64,000 nt of DNA from Gigaspora margarita (lineage: Eukaryota; Glomeromycota; Glomeromycetes; Diversisporales; Gigasporaceae): assembly GCA_009809945.1 (NCBI GenBank), contig WTPW01000494.1:313317-377316 (forward strand), given 5' to 3'. Position numbers and translations under genes: made by a program. Below the pieces are notes generated by a model, which saw only the letters and a list, made by a program, of their open reading frames with translations, searched no databases and had not been told where the DNA came from. Below, in pieces: positions 44,564 to 54,720 of this stretch (positions are counted from its first letter, which is position 1; every line of letters starts with the position of its first letter).

Positions 44564-45003
44564 NNNNNNNNNNNNNNNNNNNNNNNNNNNNNNNNNNNNN
44601 NNNNNNNNNNNNNNNNNNNNNNNNNNNNNNNNNNNNNNNNNNNNNNNNNNNNNNNNNNNNNNNNNNNNNNNNNNNNNNNNNNNNNNNNNNNNNNNNNNNN
44701 NNNNNNNNNNNNNNNNNNNNNNNNNNNNNNNNNNNNNNNNNNNNNNNNNNNNNNNNNNNNNNNNNNNNNNNNNNNNNNNNNNNNNNNNNNNNNNNNNNNN
44801 NNNNNNNNNNNNNNNNNNNNNNNNNNNNNNNNNNNNNNNNNNNNNNNNNNNNNNNNNNNNNNNNNNNNNNNNNNNNNNNNNNNNNNNNNNNNNNNNNNNN
44901 NNNNNNNNNNNNNNNNNNNNNNNNNNNNNNNNNNNNNNNNNNNNNNNNNNNNNNNNNNNNNNNNNNNNNNNNNNNNNNNNNNNNNNNNNNNNNNNNNNNN
45001 NNN
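44564..45003. other. Assembly gap (440 N)
   Basis: Run of N within the palindrome array; the sequence on both sides belongs to the array. Confidence 0.97.
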
Positions 45004-45209
45004 TCAAAAAATCCAAAATTAAGCATCTTCTCTTAAATTTTCAAGAAATATAAAAGTAAATATGCTGGTATAATGTATTTTTATGTGCTAAACAAGTTTT
45101 CTTAGAGCACTTTGTTAGAATCAATTAGTAAAATTTTGTGAATAATAATGTTTTATATAATTTTATTAATAAAAATACTAAAAATTCTATGATTCACTAA
45201 ATTTTACTA

Positions 45210-45358
45210 AGGGGAGTAACAAAAATCAGGTGATTTTTTAGGGGGGGAGGGGGGGGGTAAAAAATGTTAAAATTATATATAGGAACCTGACCAAATTTAT
45301 ATTATAGAGGGGGGTAGGCCTCTAATAAAAAATAATCAGGTGATTAATGACACTGCCC
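45210..45358. mobile_element. 150-bp MITE, copy 2 of 4 (inverted)
   Basis: TA on both sides (45,208-45,209; 45,359-45,360). The neighbouring palindrome unit at about 45,670-45,690 ('aaaattttactaattgattc') shows the empty site with one TA. Landmarks: 'aaaaatcaggtgatttttta', 'gaacctgaccaaattta', 'ggggtaggcctctaataaa'. Confidence 0.9.
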
Positions 45359-45834
45359 TAACTGATTCTAACATTGTGCTCTAAGAAAACTTGTTTAGCA
45401 CATAAAAATACATTATTCTGGTATATTTAACTTTGTATTTCTTGAAAATTTAAGAGAAGATACTTAATTTTGGATTTTTTGATCAAAAAAATCCAAATTA
45501 AGCATCTTTTCTTAAATTTTCAAGAAATACAAAGTTAAATATGCCAGAATAATGTATTTTTATGTGCTGAACAAGTTTTCTTAGAGCACTTTGTAAGAAT
45601 CAATTAGTAAAATTTTGTGAATTATACAATTTTATTAATAAAAATACTAAAAAATTCTATGAATCACAAAATTTTACTAATTGATTCTAAAAAGTGCTCA
45701 AAGAAAACTTGTTCAGCACATGAAAATATATTATTCCAGTATATTTAATTTTATATTTCTTGAAAATTTAAGAGAAGATGCTTAATTTGGATTTTTTGAT
45801 CAAAAAAATTCAAAATTAAGTATCTTAAATTTTT

Positions 45835-46632
45835 TTTTTTTATTTTTTTTAAATTTGTTCGGGCACGGCCTCCTGAACCAGCTGTTAGTGGCTTTTTATT
45901 AACCTATGTTTTATTAATCGCAGGACCCCATGGGCCCCTACATTATGTATTACAGTCTTATTTCCTAATCTATTTGTATTGTCCTACGAAGTCCAACCTG
46001 TCCCTCCCCTCCTCCGTCTGATTTCCCTGGCTGAGTCTGGTGGGCCCGTCACCTGGTGTGCCTCACCCGTTTATCAGCATCCATAGACAGCTTTAACGAG
46101 TTAAGTGACTCTGCTGGCTGCATGTATAGGGTCCTTCCACATCTGTCCTAGGTGCTTCCTTCCGAGTTTGGTTCAGAACCAGTTTTTCTTCAAGGAACTT
46201 TTCTAATTGATCCAACTGGTTTGTAGCCAGTTGACCTGCTTTCACTGGGGGATTTAACTAGAATAATCCTTGTGTTCATTAAGTCCAGCTGACCATAGTC
46301 CGCTGACCCATCCTATTTCAACTGGGGGAATTAACCAGATTTACCATTTCCTTATAAGTCTAGCTGACCGTAACCAGCTAACCCATTTTATTTCAACTGG
46401 GGAATTTTAACCAGATTTACCTTTCCTATATTAGGGACCAAACCTGAAGAAATTTTCTAAGTGGCTGTGCTGCCGCACGTGGTCCTAGCATCCTAGTTCA
46501 AGTACATCCATCTCGTGGCCAAACATAGAAATTAAAGTTCTTCAGTCTTCAGTAGAACTTTAACTGGTGACCTTGCGTAAGGAACAGCTTAAGTCCTGGG
46601 AGCGCAACCACTACGTTATCAACCCACAGGAC
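45835..46632 (-). mobile_element. SINE with tRNA-like head, copy 1
   Basis: The head on the minus strand starts at 46,632 with 'gtcctgtgggttgataacgt', then 'agtggttgcgctcccagg' and a B-box-like 'ggtcaccagttaaagttc'. The A tail is the T run from 45,831. A perfect 14-bp duplication 'tatcttaaattttt' lies at 45,821-45,834 and 46,633-46,646. The body is less AT-rich than everything around it. It contains about three ~75-bp internal repeats with 'tttcaactggggga' (46,236-46,440). Confidence 0.8.
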
Positions 46633-46883
46633 TATCTTAAATTTTTAAAAATTATAATAGTACAAAAAAATGAGATAGCTTATTTTTTGGTATGATTTTT
46701 GCAAAATGTAGGTAATTTGCTAAAAATAAAATATAACATGCATAAAATTGCTGTAATTTGCCAAAATGCTTTATATAATCTTTTTAAAATTAACTTCAAT
46801 TTGCTAAAACTTAAATTTGGACCTTAGACCAAATTTTCTGCTAAAAAAAAAAAAAGACATATATTAGAGATGTCTGGGGTCCT

Positions 46884-47770
46884 GCTAAATCAGTCAACTA
46901 CTGCCATAATAGCATTGTACCCTTCTATCATAGTAGGTAAGTATATAGGGGGACATCAATAAAAAAAGAACAAATCATTTTTAGTAACTTTTTTTAAAAT
47001 TTTAAATTAAAATATCTTGACAACTACTAAAGCAAATTTACTAAAATATTTTTTGTTTTAATTCTAAAACTATAAAAAATTAAAATAAAAATTGATTAAA
47101 TTTGGTTAAGTAGTTGTTAAGTTATTTTAACTTAAAGTTGAAAAAACTTTTACTTAGAAAAGATTTGTCCCTTTTTTATTGATGTTCTTTCATATTATAA
47201 AATCTATCAAAACTTGTTTCCAAGACTGTTTCAGAATAGTTAATAGCAATAGTAATCCTGTGAGCACCTTATTTTGTATTTTATTCCTTTAACAACTTCA
47301 TAGCTATTTACATATTATTTTATATTTTTCCCATTCTTTTCTAGTAGTATAGTCATTGTAAACTACTATACATTTGATCAATTCCCAGGTGCCCATTAAT
47401 AATATGATGCTTATAAAGTATTTTTATTTTTAAATTTGACGTGTTTGTTATATATAGTTGAGGATTTTCTGGATCTTCTACTAAGTACAACAAACCATCT
47501 TTATCTAATCAGTATTGATACAGTTAATACTTCAATTGTTTAGCATAACTTCTATCTGGTTTGTTTAAAATATGAATTAGCTTTGACAAGTATTCATCCT
47601 TGCTATATTCTTTTCAGATTATTGTATAAAATTCAGAATCCATATATATTGTCAGATATTGCATTAGCTTTAGGCTTCCAATATAGAGCATTGGCTACTA
47701 AATTATCCTTTTTAAATCTATATTTAATTTTAAAATTATATAACTGTAATGTTTCCACCTATCTAGCTTG
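46884..47770 (-). pseudogene. Old gypsy RNase H tail and integrase N-terminus
   Basis: The part next to the younger element reads RWVETLQLYNFKIKYRF and NLVANALYWKPK, the end of the RNase H domain (usually ...NVVADALSRKP). Downstream is LVEDPENPQLYI, then KHHIINGHLGIDQMYSSLQ, the His pair of the integrase zinc-binding region. After the MITE at 46,948-47,192 comes YNAIMAVVD with the first catalytic Asp, up to 46,884. Frames are broken repeatedly. Confidence 0.75.
46948..47192. mobile_element. MITE with ACATCAATAAAAAA ends
   Basis: Left 'gggggacatcaataaaaaaa', reversed right 'tgaaagaacatcaataaaaa', then RRGACAAATC on both. TA at 46,946-46,947 and 47,193-47,194. Inserted in old integrase coding sequence. 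Confidence 0.75.
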
Positions 47771-47774
47771 ACAT

Positions 47775-48230
47775 TGTTACAAGCGACTATAGCCTTCAAT
47801 ATAGTACTTGCAATACAACACACAGTGACAAGGATCTTGTAAGGGTCAGAGAAGATATGAAGCAGTGTACAAGTGGAATATTACTTCACTAGAGCAGTTC
47901 GGTATATATTTGTCAAAGAGCAAGAGTATATTTTTTGGGATAAGATATATTTTATTAATAATAATATGATATAATATAGAGAGGATATTTATTGTAAACA
48001 TTTGGAGAGGGGAGGGGAATCTGAGTCTGTTGTGTAGAAGGTGAGAAAGCTAGGGTTTATATACATTTTGCAAAGCTAATAAAATACTAAAGATAATAAA
48101 ACTATAAAACGATAAAACTGTAAAACTGTAAAACTGAAAAACTGTAAAACTGTAAAACTGTAAAACTGTAAAACTGTAAAACTGTAAAACTGTAAAACTA
48201 CGCTTTGGTCAAGCAACCTATTCTATAACA
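47775..48230 (-). repeat. 3' LTR
   Basis: 456 bases, TG...CA ends. It is very similar to the 59,730 LTR. It is 48 bases longer, which equals six more copies of the 8-base unit CTGTAAAA near 48,110-48,200. On the minus strand the A/G-rich 'aaagaggacaaaaa' just before the LTR is the likely polypurine tract (48,231-48,244). Confidence 0.95.
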
Positions 48231-48245
48231 TTTTTGTCCTCTTTA

Positions 48246-49039
48246 AGAATGAACTCCGTGAGTTCCTAGGTCTTGTAATCTTTTAAAGTCATCAGCAGAT
48301 AATCTAGTCAAGTTATTGAGAGATATATACTGGGTATAATATAGTTGAGAAGGGTCTGTATCTTGAAAGACTTGGTAGGTTCATTTTGCTCCTTTCCAAA
48401 AGTTATAAGTTCGTTGTGTTCCAAGAGAGGTTTTACAGAGTTTCTTAATTTCTTTAAGGATTTTAGAATTTTCCTTAAATTCTTCTAGAAGCTGTCCTAA
48501 GTAGTAACAAGCTTCTAGAGTTTGAATTTGTTTTTCTCTTTGACTTCCTCTAATCTCTTGGTTTAACTGATTTATGATTTCATTTGCTTGATCTTTCCAT
48601 GCAAAAGTCAAGAGAGGACTTTCTTATACAGGGGTATTTTGTTTATCCTCAGTTAGGTCTTTAATAAGTTCTTTAAGAACAGTATCTGTTTCTAGTTCAG
48701 TATCTTGGATTTCATTAGTTAGAAGTTCACTTGAGGAAATTAGTGGGGTCGTTTCTTCATTAACTGTTTCTGGTTCTCCATGTAGTTCTATCTCTGTAGT
48801 GTGGATCTGGTCCTGGTTTTCATTTTCTGTAGGAAATTGTATAAAGAGTAAAACATCTTTTCGTCAGTTACTGCGACATAATTTCCAGTAAAAACAAGAC
48901 TGTTGTGACATGATATAGGGTCTTGGTTCCATTGTTTAACTAAATCTGCAAGAGTAATTAAGGTTTGAGGTTGCAGGGAAAAAGTTTCCATTTCAGGTAT
49001 TAAAGTTTGGTTATTGGGAAAGGTAAAGGTTTCTAGCAA
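48246..49039 (-). pseudogene. Extra ORF between integrase and 3' LTR
   Basis: Starts MLETFTFPNNQT at 49,039 and runs, with slips, to HGVHS and a TAA near 48,246, about 255 residues. There are three parts: an N-terminal domain (LADLVKQWNQDP ... FTGNYVAV), an acidic linker (EIELHGEPETVNEE...), and a helical C-terminal part (ANEIINQLNQEI, LEACYYLGQLLEE, GTQRTYNFWKG, RLSADDFKRLQDL). No signal peptide or membrane helix, so it does not look like an envelope gene. In-frame TGA at 48,381 (after WKGAK), with reading continuing beyond. The family is not recognised. Further minus-strand coding-like sequence (49,165-49,359) lies between it and integrase. Confidence 0.6.
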
Positions 49040-49589
49040 TTTTTAAAGTTAGAATAAAAGTGGTTACTCTAATAAAAATATTGTTATACATGTCAACTTA
49101 AAGAATAGGGCTTGGTTAATTGTTTCGTGGCATCACTCATGTGACTCAAAAATCGTAATGTTGATCACATGACCAGAAATTGGTTCTTGTCGATCAAAAA
49201 TGCCGTCAAGTCGATTTGCGGGTTCCTATAGCATTTTTGCTCTAAGATAAGCTTAGTAGAAAAGATGCGAAATCTTCTGATTGGTATACAGTCAAAATTT
49301 AGCTCAAACAGAGCTATATTGACTGACTTTACTAAGTGGTAACCATTCCACGAAGTCAAAATCTGATTCTTATATTACTATATTATTTCTATTTCTAATT
49401 TTTAAACAAAAATGGGGTAGTCTAGATTCGAGGGAAACAAAAAAAATTGTTTGTTGTACACAGTAAATTAAGGGGTTAAGGCTGTGTAGGCTGTGTTTCC
49501 ATCCGTTTTAAGAATTTCTTCCTAGAAATTCAAATGATAATCATAGNTTGCCAATCTTGTTTCTCNTAGTACTTAACAAGACNATCACT

Positions 49590-50820
49590 ATTGTAGTACT
49601 GCTTTAATGTTTTTCCATCCATTGTACACAGTTTATAGGCGCCATTATTTAATTTTTCCTTAAAAATAAATGGTCCTATTCTTTTCTCTTCAAATTTTGC
49701 AGAACGAGAGGCTTCAATGTCTTTTCTTTGTACCCAAACTTTATCACCAATTTCAAATTCTTCTTTCTGTATCTTAGAATCAAATCTAACTTTCTGTTTC
49801 TTTTGAGATTTAATTGTATTTTCTCTAGCATTACTATGGTGATAGGGTAATGCTTCAATTAATTCAAATGCTCATTGGAGAATACTATCTTCTAGAGAAA
49901 CATTATCATCTGGATCAGCTAGATCTATAGGAATAACAGTTTCAATTGGTAAAATAGCTTGTCAACCATATACCAAATGAAAAGGGGTGTATCCTGTTGT
50001 TGCATGTCATTTAGTTCTGTATGCAAATAGTACAGCAGGTATATGTGTATCCCATTCTGTATCATTTTCTGTAACTTTTGCGAGAGAGTTACAAAGAGTT
50101 CTATTTAATCTTTCAACCATTCCATTGGTTTGTGAGTGGTAAGGTAAAGAAAATATATGTTTTATCAAGAATTTTTCACATAGTATCCTCACAATTTCAC
50201 TAACAAAATTCTTTCCATTATCTGAGAGTATCATCTTAGGTACTCCATGTCTACAAACAATTACTTCAAAGATAAACTTTGCTAAGGTTTCTGCACCTGC
50301 ATCTGGTACAACTTTGGCTTCTGGCCAGTGAGTGATGTAATCAGTAGCAACAATAATATAGCAATTATTTCGAGGAGATATAGGGAGAGGTTCAACTAAA
50401 TCTATTTCTACATGCTCAAAGGCTCTTCCATCTTGGAGGGTGGAGAGGTTCCTTTCTTTTACTTTTGTCTCATTTTTGGCATATTTCACAAGAGTGAACA
50501 TAGTTCTGAACATCTCTATACATTTGGTCCCAATAATATCATTCAGATATCTTATAATACATAGCATCTGTTCCTAAATGTCCAGCAGTAGGATGACTAT
50601 GAATCATATACAATATTGTTTCAACTTCAGTCCATTTGATAACTCTAATTGGTTTGTCTGGATTTTTTCTATTCTTTTTGTATAATAATTTGTTTTTCAT
50701 CTCATATCGTATAGATTGGTTAATAATTGTCCTTTGTTCATTGTCCGTCAAGTCAGAGGAGAGAGTATCTGATTCTAAATAATTTAGAAGATTTTGGTAT
50801 TGATCTAAATTCATGTAGGG
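49590..50820 (-). pseudogene. Ty3/gypsy integrase
   Basis: N-terminal zinc-binding part HSHPTAGHLGTDAMYYKIS with its Cys pair in HSCEICQK. Catalytic core: Asp in EIDLVEPL, Asp in MILSDNGKNFVS, Glu in HSQTNGMVERLNRTL; all three acids are kept. C-terminal part EEFEIGDKVWVQRKDIEA and the GPFIFKEKLNNGAYKL fold. In-frame TGA codons at 50,539, 50,470, 50,007, 49,962 and 49,872 interrupt an otherwise continuous reading. Integrates the cDNA. Three isolated N bases (49,547, 49,566, 49,583) lie near the C-terminus. Confidence 0.92.
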
Positions 50821-50971
50821 TCAATAGGGTGGAGTGTATCTGGGTCAGTAGGTGAGAAAGAGCATCAACGTTTGAATGGATTTGTCTAGGTTTGTGTATA
50901 ATAGTAAAATGATAGGGTTGGAGTTTCATAATCCAATAACCTAACCGTCCTTTAGGTTGGGATGACTTTAA

Positions 50972-51480
50972 CTATTTAAGGGCAGAGTGGTCTGTAACTA
51001 GTGTGAAATAACTTGTACCAAAGTATTTATGAAAATGTTCAATGGCCCATACAATGGTAGCACATTCCAGTTCAGTGGCTCCATAATTCACTTCTTCTTT
51101 TTTCAAACTTTTATTAGTATAGGCAATTGGGTGTTCCTTTTTATCATCAGAGAGTTGGCTTAAGGTGGCTCCAAATTCTTCATAGGATGCATCTGTAGCA
51201 AGAATGAATTCTTTTCTATAGTCTGAGTAGACAAGGATAGGGGCAATAGTCAATCGATGCTTTAATTCATCAAAAGCCTTTTGACATTTCATATTCCATT
51301 CATAAGCATTATCCTTATGCAATAACTGGTTAAGAGGATGAGCAATAGAAGAAAAATGTTTGATGAATCGTCTATAGTATCCAGCAAGACCTAAAAAGGA
51401 TCTAGTTGGGTTTCATTTTGGGGAGGTTGAATATTCTGAACAGCAGTTATTTTGTCTGAGTCTGGGGAGATTCCTTTTTC
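50972..51480 (-). pseudogene. Ty3/gypsy RNase H
   Basis: MKCQKAFDELKHRLTIAP, then FILATDASYEEFGATLSQ (first catalytic Asp), HPIAYTNKSLKKEEVNYGATELE (Glu), and FTLVTDHSALK (Asp). All are in the order of the Ty3/gypsy RT-connected RNase H. Upstream, in another frame (51,330-51,420), LGLAGYYRRFIKHFS is the RT connection region. A frameshift near 51,400 separates them. Confidence 0.9.
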
Positions 51481-52400
51481 TTCTATAATATGTCCTAGAA
51501 AAGGTAATCATTTCATCCAAAAATTACATTTTTCTATTTTCAACTTTAAACCAGCTTTTCGAATTCTGGTGAAGACTTCTCGTAGGCAGTGTCTGAAATT
51601 CAATTTTTAAATTAGTTGCGAGCTGCAACTAAATAAAAAAAATAGTTGCGGATTATAAGAATTTATAAAAATTTAGTTGCACTTATAAGCATTTAATCAA
51701 AATTTATAAGTAAAATTTGCAAATTTATGTGCAGAATATGCATATGCACTTCAGATTTTGGTTGCAGAAATTTAAAATTTGTTGCAGTTCGCAGACTCCA
51801 CAACCCAATTTCAGATACTGCTCGTAGGTGTTTAATATAATTATCAAATATTCAAGAGAAGACATTGGTATCATCCAAGTATACCACAATATACTTGTAG
51901 GCTATATCTTTATAAACCTGGTTCATAAGGCGTTGAAAGGTAGCAGAGGCATTACACAATCCAAAAGGCATGATATTGAATTCATAGGTTCTGTATCTGG
52001 TTATAAAAGCAGTTTTCTCTCTATCTTCTGGGTGTACTTTTACTTGCCAATATCCACTCATAAGATCTAAAGTAGAGAAGTAAGTGGCTCCAGCAAGAAA
52101 GTCAAGCATTTCATCAATTCGAGGTAGGGGTATTGGTCTTTCTTGGTAATATTGTTAAGCTTTTAGTAATCTATACAAAATCTTTTCTTCCATTTTTCTT
52201 GTTTACAAGTACAACAGGAGAGGCCCAAGGACTAGAGGACTCTCTAATTAATTTATTTTCTAACATTCATTGTACTTCCTTATTTATAAATGTTTGTTCA
52301 GTAAGAGGTACCATATAGGGTCGTGAGCTAATATGGGGTCCATCATCAGTGAATATTTGATAAACGACTAGGTTAGTTCTATTTAGTTGAGTCATATTTT
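51450..52400 (-). pseudogene. Ty3/gypsy reverse transcriptase
   Basis: Upstream part: PYMVPLTEQTFINKEVQ and MLENKLIRESSSPWASPVVLV. Core: ATYFSTLDLMSGYWQVKV (first catalytic Asp), AFITRYRTYEFNIMPFGLCN, ATFQRLMNQVYKD, and IVVYLDDTNVFS with the YLDD box intact (51,852-52,109). Then KAGLKLKIEKCNFW and LPFLGHIIEEKGISPD after the MITE at 51,597-51,820. TGA stops at 52,267, 51,852 and 51,508 fall in otherwise readable frame. Confidence 0.92.
51597..51820. mobile_element. hAT-like MITE in the RT
   Basis: Left 'cagtgtctgaaattcaattt', reversed right 'cagtatctgaaattgggttg'. An 8-bp duplication 'ctcgtagg' is perfect (51,589-51,596; 51,821-51,828). The interior carries 'gttgcgagctgcaac' and repeated GTTGCAG/AGTTGC words. 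RT coding (HLREVF) is continuous across it. Confidence 0.92.
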
Positions 52401-52649
52401 TTGCAAAGAGGTCTGCAAATTCAAGAAGCAATTGTCAAACTGGGCTCCTTGGTCAGTAGTAAGAAGTCCTACTTTTGGGTTAATTTCTGAGTCATATATA
52501 TTTCTCGAATGTGTCTGGATCTACAATTGTCAGTATCTTCGAGCAGTTTTTGATCATGCTCAGGATAACTCAAAAATTTTGAGTACCCTGGTTGCTAGAC
52601 TCAGGTATAGGGACAGTAGACTCGGTATATAAGTTCCTAAATCGATGAT

Positions 52650-53174
52650 GAGCATAGTGGAAGTTGGTTTTTATTGGTTGTTTTTTTCTATTGAAAAGCC
52701 CTGTTATACAAACTTTTTATATTGGTTTACAATAGAAAATTTAATTCGAATTAGAACAAGTCACGGTTTTTTATAATTAAGGTTACCTAAAATTTTGCCA
52801 GATTGTTTTTTAGAAATATAGCTTTTATATAAAGGCTCAGGATCAAGTGGGATCAAGTTTTCCACCAACTTTTACTAGAAATGATTCTGACAATGCCAGT
52901 ATATAACACAAAGATATTACATTAAATTTTTGGCATTTTAAAACGAAACAGCTAATAAAAATCTACAGTTTTTTTGATTAAAAGTTTCTAACTTCACGTG
53001 AGCAAGTTCTAAAGTGTTAGATATTATCAATCAGTCAATCAGTTTTACAAAAAAACTATAAAGGGGTATTACGAGATAACGTGAGATTAATCTTTAGTTT
53101 TAACCAATCAAATTTTGATATTTATAAAATGTCAATAATTTTTTTGCCCAATCAAAACATATTTCTATTATGCT
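52650..53174. mobile_element. 525-bp insertion with 8-bp duplication
   Basis: An 8-mer 'tcgatgat' lies on both sides (52,642-52,649; 53,175-53,182). Ends 'gagcatagtggaagttgg' and, reversed, 'agcataatagaaatatg' give a short inverted repeat. The interior is AT-rich and non-coding. Coding sequence of the host element (ENFYHR to RNLYTES) is continuous when it is removed. Confidence 0.75.
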
Positions 53175-53182
53175 TCGATGAT

Positions 53183-54240
53183 AAAAGTTTTCAAAATAAT
53201 GAACTCAGTCCTGTAAAGACTTGATGGTCTGTTCCTGGTATTCAAATATTTTGGCTTGTTCTTGAAAAAGAGTAATAATTTGAGCTTGTTGTTGAATCTG
53301 TTCCTGCAAGAGTTGAATCAGTTCAGCTGATTCTAGAACAGGCGAGGCAGTTTTGATAAGTGCAACAATAGGTAACTCTGGTACAGGGAGTGTAGTAGAT
53401 TCATTGGGTTCGAGTGCCTCAGGTATAGAGAGAGTAGGTGGAAGAAGAATTTCTGTCTCTGGATCTGAAGGAGGATGAGCTTCTTCATAGCATTCCTTAT
53501 ACAAATTTTCATATTGTCAAAGTTCATCATTTGTTTTGACCATGGTACAGGATTCACAAAGGTATGCAGTTCCTGCAAAGTTTCTTCGTAAGTTTTCTAT
53601 GGCTCTTCTTTTATCAAAATCAGAGTGACTCATATCAAAGGATTTGGCAAGAATTCTTTGTAATGTTTGTTCTTCTGTTTTCGTCAATTCTATATGGGTG
53701 GCTCTCATGATAACATTTACTTCATTATAGGTGTAGACTTGATTAGAGCAGTCATTAAACTAAGGTTCAAGAGCATGGGCAAGAGTTTCATTGCTTTTAC
53801 CAATCTGGATTTGGGCTAGACGAAAGATACAACTTTTGTTACGATCATAACCATGTCCTGCATTCTGGTGGACTCGGTATAATGGCATACTCGGGTCCAT
53901 AGGTTGCAATTGTGGTTATATTTTATATCCTGGGCAGCATAGAGGTGTTCAAGGTCACAAAATCGAACATCCTCTCAACCAGAATTGAGTTTAATCATCT
54001 TGAATCTAATTTCTTGTTCCTTATAGAGTTTGCATTCGGTTAATGTTCCTCTGCCTTCACCATTGGTGAAGAATTCAATACTTCAGGGTCATCAAAATCT
54101 AAATCATGATGAAAATCAATCCAATATCCTTTACATACCATTGTCTGGTTCAATGGTCTAATCTCTTCAGGCTTCTTGAGTACTTTACATTTGCAACAGT
54201 AGTAGGTGCATAGAGGTGTAAAATGAGAAAAATATTGCGC
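53183..54240 (-). pseudogene. Extra segment between protease and RT (Gln-rich coiled coil)
   Basis: Pieces of a continuous coding stretch: THIELTKTEEQTLQRILAKS with FAGTAYLCESCTMVK (53,517-53,708, a C-x2-C pair), then a Pro/Glu-rich stretch (LPPTLSIPEALEPNES) and a Gln-rich helix, IQLLQEQIQQQAQIITLFQE (53,205-53,504), which predicts a coiled coil. After one in-frame TGA at 53,205 it runs on toward the RT. The region 53,709-54,240 is more decayed, with 'CYYC/CKCK' near 54,190. No family recognised. Confidence 0.6.
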
Positions 54241-54247
54241 TTTTACC

Positions 54248-54425
54248 AGGACCCTGAAATATATATAGATAGGTCAGGTTAATTATAGGGTTACTAAAAA
54301 AGGAAAGATCTATAGAAAAAACTTAAAAATAAGCAAAAAATTACTATAAATAGAAAAGATCTGCATAAAAACATCAAAAATAAGCAAACTCATACCTGAC
54401 CTATCTATGTATATTTCGGGGTCCT
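54248..54425. mobile_element. AGGACC-family element, copy 3
   Basis: Left 'aggaccctgaaatatatata', reversed right 'aggaccccgaaatatacata', continuing GATAGGTCAGGT on both sides. The flanks 'cttttacc' and 'cctttacc' form an 8-bp duplication with one change. Internal repeats 'gaaaagatctgcataaaaac' and 'ggaaagatctatagaaaaaa'. Confidence 0.88.
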
Positions 54426-54429
54426 CCTT

Positions 54430-54720
54430 TACCTCCTGAGGATAACAACTATATTCAAATCTCTGGTTTTCTAATTTCTGGGTCATTTGAGAACAGATGG
54501 CTCTAATGTTTCCATATTGTCCACATTGATAGCATTGGTTTTCTGGGCAGTCCTTATATAAGTATCCTAGTTGGGAACAGGTTTTGCAAATATTTCATTT
54601 AGGGGCCTGCCTAGGGCAATGAGCAGCAAGGTGTCCATAGCGATGGCAGTGATAATATTCATTGTTGGGACAGTCAGTATATAGATGATTGTAGGAGTAA
54701 CAGCGTCTACATTTCTTGTT
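54430..54720 (-). pseudogene. Tandem zinc-knuckle array downstream of the protease
   Basis: In one minus frame there are four Cys/His clusters: CRRCYSYNHLYTDC, CHRYGHLAAHC, CKTCSQLGYLYKDC and CYQCGQYGNIRAIC. The first matches C-x2-C-x4-H-x4-C. The second has its first Cys replaced by Tyr. The third and fourth lack the His. A TGA at 54,595 falls between the second and third. Zinc knuckles normally sit in Gag before the protease; an extra set after it is unusual. Likely nucleic-acid binding. Confidence 0.75.

Larger units (their letters stand above)
44440..45830. repeat. Array of large AT-rich palindromes
   Basis: Two palindrome types alternate: one centred on 'attttttgatcaaaaaaat', with arms of about 90 bases through 'cttaaattttcaagaaata'; the other centred near 'ttttattaataaaaatact', with arms 'gattcacaaaattttactaa'. 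They are joined by 'gcacataaaaatacattatt' and 'agaaaacttgttcagcac'. The same family builds the 12,475-16,610 body. Single strands would fold strongly, which fits the gap within it. Confidence 0.85.
44270..46883. mobile_element. AGGACC-family element, copy 2, carrying palindromes, a MITE and a SINE
   Basis: Left 'aggaccccagacatctctca', reversed right 'aggaccccagacatctctaa'. Flanks are an identical 8-mer 'gctaaatc' (44,262-44,269; 46,884-46,891). With one copy of the 8-mer kept, the old integrase reading joins across the site (VVD, then FSKRVHF with one TGA). The interior is a palindrome array with a 440-base gap, plus the nested elements listed separately. Confidence 0.9.

Noticed and set aside
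12829..46632. SINE heads as functional tRNA genes
   Set aside because: The A- and B-box-like blocks are present but the cloverleaf stems do not pair convincingly, and both sit in elements with A tails and target duplications.
48246..49039. Envelope-like gene
   Set aside because: Position fits, but no signal peptide, membrane helix or furin-like site is visible.
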